A model generated the notes under the pieces. That model worked only from the letters and a program-made list of their open reading frames with translations. It did not search any database and had not been told where the DNA came from. A stretch of DNA of 64,000 bases from JARFQH01 sp963825595 (GTDB lineage Bacteria > Desulfobacterota > Desulfobacteria > Desulfobacterales > SG8-13). Position 1 is the stretch's first letter. Every line of letters starts with the position of its first letter. The stretch is taken from assembly GCA_963825595.1 (NCBI GenBank), contig CAWGUE010000008.1, forward strand, positions 362,863 through 426,862, written 5' to 3'. A program made the translations under genes and the position numbers. Shown here one piece after another: positions 8,609 through 17,048 of this stretch.

Positions 8609-9784
8609 ATGTTGATCGCGCCCAGAATCCGGAACAACATCTGTGTTAACGCCCACCCTATTGGCTGTGAAGCCCAGGTCCAGGCCCAGATCCGCTACGT
8701 CCAATCCCAAGGGCAAATTGCGGGTCCGAAAAGGGTTCTGGTAGTGGGCGCATCCAATGGTTACGGGCTGGCGGCCAGAATTGTTTCGGCCTTCGGATCG
8801 GCGGCCGCCACTATCGGCATCGGATTCGAGAAAGCCGGTACCGCCAACAGGACCGCAACAGCCGGGTGGTATAATAACGAGGCCTTTCGGAAGAAAGCCG
8901 AGAAAGCGGGCCTTCCGGCATGGGATCTGAACGGTGATGCCTTCTCGGCGATAACCAAAGCCGAAGTTACGCGACTGGTTAAAGAAACACTCGGCCGGAT
9001 CGACTTTCTCGTTTACAGCATAGCAGCGCCGCGGAGAATCGACCCGGATACCGGCGAAATCTACTCGTCGGTCATAAAGCCGATCGGGCAGGCGTTCACC
9101 GCCAGAACAGTGGATTTTCTCACCGGTGAGGTCGGGACGATAACCGCCGATGCGGCAACAGAGGAAGAAATCCACCAAACCGTTAAGGTGATGGGTGGTG
9201 AAGACTGGCACTTGTGGGTCGATCGCCTGCGCACCGAGGATCTTTTAGCACCCGGATTCCTGACCGTGGCGTTCTCCTACATTGGTTCGCCTTACACCCG
9301 ACCCCTTTATCGCGATGGAACCATCGGTGCCGCAAAAAGAGACCTGGAGCAAAAGGCTGAAGATATCAATCGAATACTGGCGCCGCTCAACGGAAAGGCC
9401 GTCATCAGTGTCAACAAGGCCCTTATTACGAGAGCCAGTGCGGTGATACCCGCCGTTCCACTCTACATTGCACTTCTTTACAGGGTCATGAAAACAAAAG
9501 GCCTGCATGAAGGTTGCATTGAACAGATGGTTCGGCTTTATCACAACTATCTGTTCTGCAACCATCCGCTGCCGCCGGATGATAAGGGTCGTATCCGCAT
9601 TGATGATTACGAAATGAGCGCAGAAGTCCAACAGGCCGTGTCCGATCTCTGGGAAAGGATCGACGCCGACAATATTCATGAAATTGCGGATATAGACGGA
9701 CTGCGGGCGGAGTTTCTGCGACACCACGGATTCGGGATGCCGGGTGTGGATTACAGCCTTGAGGTCGATCCAGTCGCCCTTTAA
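8609..9784 (+). CDS. fabV: Trans-2-enoyl-CoA/ACP reductase, FabV type
   Basis: 391 residues, close to the usual length of about 400. The start MLIAPRIRNNICVNAHPIGC is characteristic of FabV. The NAD-binding motif VLVVGASNGYGLAAR is followed by YSIAAPRRIDPDTGE and the catalytic segment with Tyr and Lys spaced eight residues apart (YRDGTIGAAKRDLE). The enzyme reduces the enoyl double bond in fatty-acid elongation or in fermentative reduction of crotonyl-CoA. FabV is a monomeric SDR relative unrelated to FabI in size and resists triclosan in the species studied. The ribosome-binding site is weak. It is followed convergently by proA with a gap of about 100 bases. Confidence 0.95.
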   Translation: MLIAPRIRNNICVNAHPIGCEAQVQAQIRYVQSQGQIAGPKRVLVVGASNGYGLAARIVSAFGSAAATIGIGFEKAGTANRTATAGWYNNEAFRKKAEKAGLPAWDLNGDAFSAITKAEVTRLVKETLGRIDFLVYSIAAPRRIDPDTGEIYSSVIKPIGQAFTARTVDFLTGEVGTITADAATEEEIHQTVKVMGGEDWHLWVDRLRTEDLLAPGFLTVAFSYIGSPYTRPLYRDGTIGAAKRDLEQKAEDINRILAPLNGKAVISVNKALITRASAVIPAVPLYIALLYRVMKTKGLHEGCIEQMVRLYHNYLFCNHPLPPDDKGRIRIDDYEMSAEVQQAVSDLWERIDADNIHEIADIDGLRAEFLRHHGFGMPGVDYSLEVDPVAL

Positions 9785-9882
9785 CCGGGAAGTTGATCGT
9801 CTCTGGACGATATCGTTCGCCCGGACAACCGTCAGCCTCAATGTTATCTATTGGCCAACCATTTAACAATCGCAGATGGGCG

Positions 9883-11178
9883 CTACCTGAAATTCTTCTC
9901 GAGGCGTCTGTGAGTAAATGCCTTGGCGTTACCGCCGGCATAATCCGCCACGATGTGCCCGTTGCCGATCAACCGCCACTTATAGATCACCAACCCCTCC
10001 AAGCCCACCGGACCACGGGCATGAATCTTGTTCGTGCTGATGCCGACCTCGGCGCCCAGCCCGTACCGGAAGCCGTCGCTGAAGCGACTGCTGCAGTTCA
10101 TGAATACGTCTGCCGAATCGACCAGATCCATGAATCGGATCCCCCGCACCCGATCTCCCGTTACTATCACGTCGGTATGGCCCGAGCCGAAATGATTGAT
10201 ATGGTCGATGGCCTCCTTGAGGCCGGACACGATTTTTACCGAGAGGATCAAGTCCAGGTATTCGGTACGCCAATCCTGGTCGGTTGCCGCAGGGACGTCG
10301 ATCAATTTCAACGTCTCTTCACAACCGCGGACTTCAACGCCTTTTCGTTCCATGGCGGTCTTGAGCGGCGGCAGGAAGTCTGCGGCGATCTCCCGGTGCA
10401 CCAGTAAGGTTTCGGCTGCGTTGCACACCGCGACATACTGGCATTTGCTGTCCACGGCGATGCTGAGAGCCATGTCAAGTGCGGCGTTCTTGTCTATGAA
10501 TACGTGACAGATTCCGTCGGCATGACCCAGGACGGGTATCTTGGTGTTGTTCATGATATGTTGAACAAACGCATTGCTTCCCCGCGGGATGATCAGATCG
10601 ATGGTGTCGTTCAGTCGTAACATGTCCGCAACATCGGCCCGGGTTTCCAGCAAGGTCAACCATCCGGGTGGTATCCCCGTTTTCTCTCCGGCCATGGCGA
10701 TCAGTCCCGCCAGGACCCGGTTGGTTTCGGCGGCTTCGCTGCCACCCTTTAAAATGACGGCATTGCCGCTTTTCAGGCACAGGGAAGAAATCTGCACCAA
10801 GGCATCGGGCCTGGACTCGAAGATCACGCCGATCACCCCGATGGGGCAGCTGACCTTGAAAAGTTCCAGCCCGGAATCCAATTCCACAGCGCTCAAGGTC
10901 ACCCCAACCGGGTCCGGAATTCCGCTCAGGCTCAATAAGCCGTTGCAGGCCTCCTTTATTTTGCCGCCATCGAATTTTAGCCGCTTCAGTAAGGGCTTGG
11001 CAAGATTATCTTCTTGGGAACGTTTCAGATCGGATCGATTGGCGTCTACGATGTCTGCCGCGTGGTGTTCCAGAATCCGGGCGATTTCCTCAATCGCTCG
11101 GTTTTTTAGCGCGCTCGGAGCGGCGGCCATATGTATCGAAGCCTTCTTTGCCTGCCGGGCTGTTTGCTCTATGTCCAC
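9883..11178 (-). CDS. proA: Gamma-glutamyl phosphate reductase
   Basis: 431 residues. It starts at a GTG six bases after GGGAG. Aldehyde-dehydrogenase-fold motifs typical of ProA are present: VIFESRPDALVQI, KGGSEA, the nucleotide region LIIPRGSNAF and the catalytic Cys in QYVAVCNAAETLLVH. The C-terminus has the family signature HARGPVGLEGL. The enzyme reduces gamma-glutamyl phosphate with NADPH to glutamate-5-semialdehyde, the second step of proline synthesis, in the cytoplasm. proB is not in this window, so the pair is split. The neighbours are unrelated. It appears intact. Confidence 0.96.
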   Translation of the reverse strand: MDIEQTARQAKKASIHMAAAPSALKNRAIEEIARILEHHAADIVDANRSDLKRSQEDNLAKPLLKRLKFDGGKIKEACNGLLSLSGIPDPVGVTLSAVELDSGLELFKVSCPIGVIGVIFESRPDALVQISSLCLKSGNAVILKGGSEAAETNRVLAGLIAMAGEKTGIPPGWLTLLETRADVADMLRLNDTIDLIIPRGSNAFVQHIMNNTKIPVLGHADGICHVFIDKNAALDMALSIAVDSKCQYVAVCNAAETLLVHREIAADFLPPLKTAMERKGVEVRGCEETLKLIDVPAATDQDWRTEYLDLILSVKIVSGLKEAIDHINHFGSGHTDVIVTGDRVRGIRFMDLVDSADVFMNCSSRFSDGFRYGLGAEVGISTNKIHARGPVGLEGLVIYKWRLIGNGHIVADYAGGNAKAFTHRRLEKNFR

Positions 11179-11279
11179 GCGATCTCCCTTTTTCGCGGTT
11201 GCCGGACCGTCTGCAATCGCTTGCGATATCGGGTCAAGGCCGTTATTCTATTTTAATTTAGTCGCATTTTTCACGCGGG

Positions 11280-12185
11280 CTAAAATATCTTGGCATCACA
11301 TGCCGTTCCGCATTGCTCGAAATCTTCACTTCTCTCCAGTTGAAGTGTCACATGGTGGATGCCGAAATTTTCAAGCAAACCATTACGTGCTTCGGCAATG
11401 ACGGCATCATCCCGCTCCTGATCCGGCTTCACGAGGTGCGCGGTCAAAGCCGTTTCGGTTGTACTGATGGCCCAGATGTGAAGGTCATGGACCGCTGTAA
11501 CTCCAACGATTTGTGAAAGATAGTCTGAGACCGCTTGAGTATTAATCCCCGCCGGCACGGCTTGCAGTGCCAGGTTCATCGATTCCTTCAGAAGCCCCCA
11601 TGTTCCCACGAGTATAATGGCCGCGATGATAAGACTGACCACCGGATCTATCCAAAGCCATCCGGTCGTCAGAATCCCGAACCCGGCCAGTACGACCCCG
11701 GCAGACACGCCGGCATCAGCGGCCATATGGAGAAAAGCGCCGCGGATATTCAGATCCTTTTTGCTGCCTTTCATGAAAAACAGTGCCGTGACTGTATTGA
11801 TGACGACACCGACGGCGGCCACGACGACAATCGTCATTCCGGCCGCCGGGGCCGGGCTGTGTAAGCGCTGAATCGACTCCAGCGCGATACCGCCGACAGC
11901 GACCAGTAAAAAGATGCTGTTTGCGAGTGCCGCCATTATGGTGGCGCTCCTCCATCCGTAGGTCCGCCGGGGGGACGGATGCAGATTGCTCATGTAGCTC
12001 GCCCCCCATGCCAGCAGCAAGCCGATAACATCGCTGAGGTTGTGTCCGGCATCCGCAATCAGGGCCAGGGAACCGGCTGCAAGCCCGAAAACGACTTCAA
12101 CGACAACGAAACCGACGTTCAGCACGACGCCGATCGCAAATGCACGGTTATAATTCGTGACGCCGTGGGTGTGATTATGCACCAT
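11280..12185 (-). CDS. Cation diffusion facilitator (CzcD/ZitB type)
   Basis: About 301 residues from the ATG at 12185 (MVHNHTHGV, a His-rich N-terminus usual for CzcD proteins); an upstream start at 12221 would overlap the preceding gene by 19 bases. Six membrane spans are expected. The transport-site motifs are present: ADAGHNLSDV in TM2 and HMAADAGVSAG in TM5. The cytoplasmic C-terminal domain follows, with HDLHIWAISTTETALTAH. The family exports Zn, Co or Cd by proton antiport. A shorter CDF-like gene ends just upstream, so the two are probably one transcript. The metal specificity cannot be read from sequence alone. Confidence 0.92.
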   Translation of the reverse strand: MVHNHTHGVTNYNRAFAIGVVLNVGFVVVEVVFGLAAGSLALIADAGHNLSDVIGLLLAWGASYMSNLHPSPRRTYGWRSATIMAALANSIFLLVAVGGIALESIQRLHSPAPAAGMTIVVVAAVGVVINTVTALFFMKGSKKDLNIRGAFLHMAADAGVSAGVVLAGFGILTTGWLWIDPVVSLIIAAIILVGTWGLLKESMNLALQAVPAGINTQAVSDYLSQIVGVTAVHDLHIWAISTTETALTAHLVKPDQERDDAVIAEARNGLLENFGIHHVTLQLERSEDFEQCGTACDAKIF

Positions 12186-12202
12186 AAGTGAATCGAATCC
12201 TG

Positions 12203-12862
12203 TCAATCTGCGCAAGAACATGACTTTCCACGGGCCTTTTCGAACGCTTCTCTTCCTTCCCTGAAGGCAAACAAAGCGATGGCGACGGCACCGATCGAAT
12301 CAAGGCCGCCGATGCCGGTGATTGCGTAACCAGCGCTTGCCACCAGCAAGACAAAAGACAAATAAAGACAGGCCCGGGTGCAGTTGGCATCTGCAATGAT
12401 GGCATCGGAATGCAATTGACGGCCGACCTTCTTTTTGAAGTGGATCAACCCTGCCATTGTCACGATGGAAATCAAGGCGATCACAATGCCCCAGAAAGTG
12501 GTCTCCGGACGATGCCCCTGGTAGAGATCGACCGCCGCAGTAACGATCAGACTGATTGTCAGAAGGTAAAACGCACTTCCCGTAATCCTCAAGGCATTGC
12601 GCTCGAATGCGTCGGTATCCAGTAGTGTCCGGTCCTGCATCCGCCGAACCATGTGCCAGATCCCGATGCCTGAAATAACCTCGACAAAAGAATCGAGACC
12701 GAAACCGAACAGAGACAGCGTCTCGTCATCCAACCCGAACAACACGGAAACAATCCCCTCTGCCAGGTTATAGAAAACGGTCAACCGGGCCAGCAGGAGG
12801 GCTCTTTTCAGTAGGACGGCTCTGGTGACCGGCAGCGATGATGTCTTTGCAAGATTCAACAT
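12203..12862 (-). CDS. CDF-like cation transporter lacking the C-terminal domain
   Basis: 219 residues. Membrane spans follow the CDF pattern: YNLAEGIVSVLFG, then GFGLDSFVEVISGIGIWHM carrying an acidic site, and later SDAIIADANCTRACLYLS with a second DxxxD-like site. The soluble C-terminal dimerisation domain found in ordinary CDF proteins is absent; the protein ends after the last span. Such short members occur as stand-alone transporters in many bacteria. Its stop lies next to the start of the full-length CDF gene, so co-transcription is likely. It might form a hetero-complex with that protein, but this is only inference. Confidence 0.85.
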   Translation of the reverse strand: MLNLAKTSSLPVTRAVLLKRALLLARLTVFYNLAEGIVSVLFGLDDETLSLFGFGLDSFVEVISGIGIWHMVRRMQDRTLLDTDAFERNALRITGSAFYLLTISLIVTAAVDLYQGHRPETTFWGIVIALISIVTMAGLIHFKKKVGRQLHSDAIIADANCTRACLYLSFVLLVASAGYAITGIGGLDSIGAVAIALFAFREGREAFEKARGKSCSCAD

Positions 12863-12899
12863 TCGAATATTCCGAAATCAAAAAAGGCTCAGAGGAGTC

Positions 12900-13241
12900 C
12901 TATGACTTATTTTTCTTGGCTTTCTCTTTTTTTGGTTTTTTTTCGGCCTTTGCCGCGGTCTTTTTGGCCACAGATTTTGATTTTTCTTGGGCGACCTTCG
13001 GGGCTGCCAGTTTGTCCGCCCTGGCCTTGGCACGTTCCGCATTCAGCTTTATTTGAGCAGCGATGGCCGTCAAACGGAAATTGGCCTTGCGGATATCGGC
13101 TCTAATTTTTTTGAACACGGCGTCGCGTTGAACAGCAGCATCATCCAACCCTTTTTCATTGAGAATGGCCAGCCGGGCGGCGAGTTTTTCTTCGGCTGTT
13201 TTCTTTTGATTCTCCACATAAATCTTCGCTTTGAGGTTCAT
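12900..13241 (-). CDS. Lys/Ala-rich coiled-coil protein with histone H1-like tail
   Basis: 113 residues. The first 80 are predicted to be helical and rich in Lys, Ala, Glu and Arg (RLAILNEKGLDD, FKKIRADIRKANFR). The last 35 consist almost only of Lys, Ala, Glu and Ser (AKKTAAKAEKKPKKEKAKK). The C-terminal tail resembles bacterial histone H1-like or HU-extension tails, so nucleic-acid binding is plausible but not shown. It lies 38 bases downstream of the CDF pair on the opposite side of transcription order and is probably transcribed separately. No enzymatic motif is visible. Confidence 0.75.
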   Translation of the reverse strand: MNLKAKIYVENQKKTAEEKLAARLAILNEKGLDDAAVQRDAVFKKIRADIRKANFRLTAIAAQIKLNAERAKARADKLAAPKVAQEKSKSVAKKTAAKAEKKPKKEKAKKNKS

Positions 13242-13528
13242 TCAGCTCTCCTTGCTCATTTGATAATTGATTTCCAAGAACAATATCCAGGGAACTATAA
13301 TAAATTCTGCACTTACGGAAGAGATGAAAACGCATCAACGTGTAATAAGGCTCAAGATACAGTCCCCCGTTCCACATTGTCAACCGGACGCAAAATAACC
13401 CCTGGGGTAGCCAAAGCGGCCTGAATTGTCAATCCTGATCGGCGGATTTCCTTATGAGGACTCACAACCGTGAACCGTAATGATGCCGCGAACCCGGTCC
13501 AAATTCAGCGGTTGACAAAAGGGGCTAA
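13242..13528. other. Intergenic region with a weak short-repeat relative
   Basis: Around 13297-13325 the sequence resembles the short repeat at 4160 and 15534. Nothing else is recognised. It separates divergently transcribed genes and probably holds both promoters. Confidence 0.4.
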
Positions 13529-14575
13529 ATGTTTTCCATTCTATTATCGCTCATCAAACAGGAAAGCACGCCGTTTTCACTGAGTATTAAAAAACGTCAT
13601 GAACAGCCGCGACAAGACAATATTATCATGAATTCTCCCAGGTGGTTTCTGCATCCCATACTCATATTCCTGCTGTCCATCGCTGCCCTCGGCATGTCTC
13701 TTTTCCTTTATATTCACTGGTATATGGAGGCCAGCATCGGCCTACGGGCCGTTATCGAGCGTTTCAACCTCGATCGGGGCCAGGTGCTGAGATCCGAAAC
13801 CTGGATGGTGATTATGGTCCTGTCACTTCTGGTGGGTGTTATACTGATGGGTATTTTCGGCATTTTCGTGTACAGCCAAAAAACCCTGCAACTGTATCGC
13901 CTTCAAAACAACTTTATCAACAACTTCACCCATGAACTCAAAACCCCTGTGACATCGTTGAAGCTGTTTCTGCAAACATTTTCCAAACACGATTTGCCCC
14001 GGGCGGATCAACTCAGATATATTCAATTCATGATCGCCGATGTGAGCCGCCTGGCTGATAACATCAGCCGGATCTTAAACCTGGCAAAAATAGAAAGCAA
14101 AAGTTATGCGAACGAGTTTGTCGATGCAAACATGCTGGAAACCATCACTATTTTTTTCGACAACAACAAACATTTGTTTCAAAACAGCAGCATTCGAATT
14201 CATCCACCTTCACAGGCGCTCTCGACTTTCAGGATCAACCCGCCCCTGTTTGAAATGCTGCTGATGAACTTGATGACAAACGCCCTTAAATACAACAAAT
14301 CGGAAAAACCTACGGTCGATATTCGGTTTGAGGTCGATGAGCGAAAACTCCGTATCCGCTTTGAGGATAACGGTATCGGGATAGAGAAAAAGGAACTTCG
14401 CAACATATTTAGAAAATTCTACCAAATCGGACGGGCCGACAACATGAGCGCGAAAGGCAGTGGTCTCGGCCTGTCTACGGTCCAGACAATCGCCCAAATA
14501 CATAAATGGAAGGTGACGGCCAGCAGCGGAGGTCGGGGTAAGGGGGCCGAGTTTATGCTGATTCTGCCCAAATGA
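13529..14575 (+). CDS. Membrane sensor histidine kinase
   Basis: Up to 348 residues. The start is uncertain: the ATG at 13529 follows AAGGGGCT, whereas an ATG at 13628 (MNSPRWFLHPI) begins directly before the first membrane span. Two spans (about 44-65 and 92-112 in the long version) bracket a short external loop of about 27 residues. The HisKA box is NFTHELKTPVTSLK, followed by the N box NLMTNALKYN, the G1 box DNGIGI and the G2 box GSGLGLSTV. With so small an external loop the signal is probably sensed in the membrane. The response regulator gene 14658-15386 follows, so they form a two-component pair. Confidence 0.92.
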   Translation: MFSILLSLIKQESTPFSLSIKKRHEQPRQDNIIMNSPRWFLHPILIFLLSIAALGMSLFLYIHWYMEASIGLRAVIERFNLDRGQVLRSETWMVIMVLSLLVGVILMGIFGIFVYSQKTLQLYRLQNNFINNFTHELKTPVTSLKLFLQTFSKHDLPRADQLRYIQFMIADVSRLADNISRILNLAKIESKSYANEFVDANMLETITIFFDNNKHLFQNSSIRIHPPSQALSTFRINPPLFEMLLMNLMTNALKYNKSEKPTVDIRFEVDERKLRIRFEDNGIGIEKKELRNIFRKFYQIGRADNMSAKGSGLGLSTVQTIAQIHKWKVTASSGGRGKGAEFMLILPK

Positions 14576-14657
14576 ACCCGGATAAAATCCTGGCGTGCCA
14601 TCCGCTCACCAGGATGAACCGCAAATACGAACCCCTTTGCCCGGCTATCAAAATCGT

Positions 14658-15386
14658 ATGGAATCAAAAGAGAAAAAAATCATCCTGGTTATCGAGGATG
14701 ACGCCCACATTGCCGAAGGACTGAAGCTGAACCTGTCTTTGCAGGGATACGAGGTCTCCAGCGCTGCCGATGGGCCATCCGGACTTCAAAAATGGAAGGA
14801 GATCCGACCGAATCTGATTGTGTTGGATATTATGCTCCCCGGCATCGATGGCTTGTCCATTCTACAGGCTATCCGACTGGAAGATGAACGCCTTCCCGTT
14901 CTCATCCTGTCTGCGAAAGCCGCTTCAGATGACATTGTCAGGGGTCTCTCTTGCGGCGTGGACGATTATCTGGCTAAACCGTTCAATCTGGAGGAATTTC
15001 TGCTGCGTGTGGAGCGTCTGCTCAAACGCGCCGAATGGACCCGGGATGCGAATCGGATGCATGCATCAACCGCGGCCATTTACACGTTCGGCGGCAACAC
15101 GATCGATTTTGAGAAAAACATCGCCCATTGCCGCCAGGGACAGATTACCCTGACAGGCCAGGAGGTCAAACTCCTCAAACTGTTCATTGCCAATCGCGGC
15201 AAACCGCTCTCCCGTGATGTCCTCCTTGAAATCGGCTGGGGATACACCCGCAACACGACGAGCCGCACAGTCGATAATTTCATCGTCCGTCTGAGAAAAT
15301 ATTTTGAGGAAAACCCAAAAGATCCCAAGTATTTTATAAGTTTGCGATCGATCGGTTATGTTTTCGACCCCGAGCCACAGCAATGA
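14658..15386 (+). CDS. OmpR/PhoB-family response regulator
   Basis: About 242 residues from the ATG at 14658 (MESKEKKIILVIEDD); the frame opens 21 codons earlier without need. The receiver has the acidic pair IEDD, the phosphorylated Asp in IVLDIMLPG and the Lys in DYLAKPF. The C-terminal winged helix (about 140-240) contains LTGQEVKLLKLFIANRGKPL and the recognition helix region SRTVDNFIVRLRKYF. It is the partner of the kinase immediately upstream. Target genes are unknown; an inverted repeat at 15476-15521 lies just downstream. Confidence 0.94.
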   Translation: MESKEKKIILVIEDDAHIAEGLKLNLSLQGYEVSSAADGPSGLQKWKEIRPNLIVLDIMLPGIDGLSILQAIRLEDERLPVLILSAKAASDDIVRGLSCGVDDYLAKPFNLEEFLLRVERLLKRAEWTRDANRMHASTAAIYTFGGNTIDFEKNIAHCRQGQITLTGQEVKLLKLFIANRGKPLSRDVLLEIGWGYTRNTTSRTVDNFIVRLRKYFEENPKDPKYFISLRSIGYVFDPEPQQ

Positions 15387-15475
15387 TCGCTGTTCAATTT
15401 TTTACGCCCGCAGAGCGTTTCTGTAAATACTGTAGGAGGTTATATTGCCTTTCGCCATTAAACCCGATTGTATGG

Positions 15476-15521
15476 TGGTCGTTAAATAACGATCCGTTAT
15501 TCGAAAGTCATTTAACGACCA
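15476..15521. repeat. Inverted repeat downstream of the response regulator
   Basis: TGGTCGTTAAAT (15476-15487) is perfectly complementary to ATTTAACGACCA (15510-15521) with 22 bases between, which themselves contain AACGATCCGTTATT. No T run follows. It could be a terminator of another kind, an operator or a remnant of a small inverted-repeat element. Confidence 0.5.
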
Positions 15522-15533
15522 CTGATGCCGCCC

Positions 15534-15572
15534 TCCAGTATTTCGGAATTTAATATTGAAAAGCGGTATAAT
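15534..15572 (-). repeat. Short dispersed repeat, copy 2 (inverted)
   Basis: On the minus strand it reads TATACCGCTTTTCAATA then AAATTCCGAAATAC, nearly identical to 4160-4200. The two copies are about 11.4 kb apart and in opposite orientation. Confidence 0.6.
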
Positions 15573-15831
15573 GTAAAACTTTTGTAAAACATCCCGCCAG
15601 CCTTGCCATCCTCGAATCTGCATTCTAATATGAGTAGATCAGGCGGTATTCACCCTGCCAGGCTGGAGTTTGAATCGAGGTAATTCGGATTCCGATCCAA
15701 CCCGAATCATCCCCGAAAGGATCCGTGCCCGCTCCAACCGACAGGCAGCCGGCACCGTCCGCTCGAGGGTGATCCAAGCCTATCGTCAAGACCCACCATT
15801 TCGGGCCGGAACCAGACACAGACATAAGGCA

Positions 15832-16983
15832 ATGATAATGCATCTACCAGAATTGCGAATAGGCAACCACATCAGCACGCTTCCGATCATCCAGGGCGGC
15901 ATGGGTATCGGAATATCTCTTTCAGGATTGGCCGCCGCGGTGGCCAATGAGGGCGGCATCGGTGTCATCGCTGCAGCGGTGGCGGGTATCCACGAACCGG
16001 ATTTCGCCACCAACAGTGCTCAAGCAAACATCAGGGCTCTGAAAAACGAAATCAGGAAGGCACGCCGGGCGACCACAGGCATTCTCGGCGTCAACATAAT
16101 GGTGGCACTGACAGATTTCGGCGAAATGGTGCGGACCTCCATTGCGGAGGGAATCGACATCATTTTTTCCGGCGCCGGTCTGCCATTGGATCTTCCGGGC
16201 TATCTAACACCCGGTTGCAATACGAAACTGGTGCCGATTGTCTCTTCGGCAAGAGCGGCAACAATTCTGTGCAAAAAATGGCTGTCACGCTATGATTACC
16301 TCCCTGATGGCCTCGTCGTGGAAGGCCCCAAGGCCGGCGGACATATCGGCTTCAAAATGCATCAGATCGACGACCCTGCGTTTGCTCTCGATCACCTGGT
16401 CACAGACGTAATCGCGGTTGCCAAGGAATTTGAAATGCAGAAGGGAATTCAAATTCCCGTCATCGCCGCCGGCGGCATTTACAATGGCGAGGACATTTAC
16501 ACCGTCTTGGAGTTGGGGGCTGCCGCCGTGCAGTTGGGCACGCGATTTGTTGCCACATATGAATGCGATGCCGATGACGCCTTCAAGCAGGCTTATATCG
16601 ACGCCAAAGAAGAGGACATGGTGATCATTAAGAGCCCGGTGGGTTTACCAGGCAGAGCCATCCACAACACATTTATCGACCGGGTCAATCAAGGCAAGAA
16701 AAAACCGTTCAAGTGCCCTTTTCACTGCATTAAAACGTGTGAGGCCCAAAAAAGCCCCTATTGTATCGCCATGGCACTGGGAAATGCCCGCAAGGGTAAA
16801 CTCAAACACGGTTTTGCATTTGCCGGAAAAAACGCTTACCGGATTGAAAAAATCGTATCTGTAAAAGAGCTGATGAATTCGCTGACCAAAGAGTTCAATA
16901 GAGCTGTCGTCTCAAGGCTGCCACTCGGAGAGACTGAAGGGACATCCGTCAATCATTGCCGGGCCGTGACTGCAAGATATTAA
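15832..16983 (+). CDS. Nitronate monooxygenase-like flavoprotein (NPD family)
   Basis: About 383 residues. The start is placed at ATG 15832 (AAGG five bases upstream), with ATG 15838 as alternative, because homology begins at LRIGNHISTLPIIQGGMG; the frame is open 54 codons further but that part looks non-conserved. It is an FMN-binding TIM barrel of the 2-nitropropane dioxygenase/nitronate monooxygenase family: IQGGMGIGIS, EGPKAGGHIGF, AAGGIYNGEDI and QLGTRFVATYE. The C-terminus has a Cys cluster (KCPFHCIKTCEAQKSPYC) seen in anaerobe members. In anaerobes the real substrate is often unknown, so a general NAD(P)H-flavin oxidoreductase role is equally possible. Confidence 0.88.
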   Translation: MIMHLPELRIGNHISTLPIIQGGMGIGISLSGLAAAVANEGGIGVIAAAVAGIHEPDFATNSAQANIRALKNEIRKARRATTGILGVNIMVALTDFGEMVRTSIAEGIDIIFSGAGLPLDLPGYLTPGCNTKLVPIVSSARAATILCKKWLSRYDYLPDGLVVEGPKAGGHIGFKMHQIDDPAFALDHLVTDVIAVAKEFEMQKGIQIPVIAAGGIYNGEDIYTVLELGAAAVQLGTRFVATYECDADDAFKQAYIDAKEEDMVIIKSPVGLPGRAIHNTFIDRVNQGKKKPFKCPFHCIKTCEAQKSPYCIAMALGNARKGKLKHGFAFAGKNAYRIEKIVSVKELMNSLTKEFNRAVVSRLPLGETEGTSVNHCRAVTARY

Positions 16984-17048
16984 TCGCCTGCTTTTTAATG
17001 AATCCCATGCGTTCACATTGTCATTTTCCCGCGAAACCGTGCCGTTGT

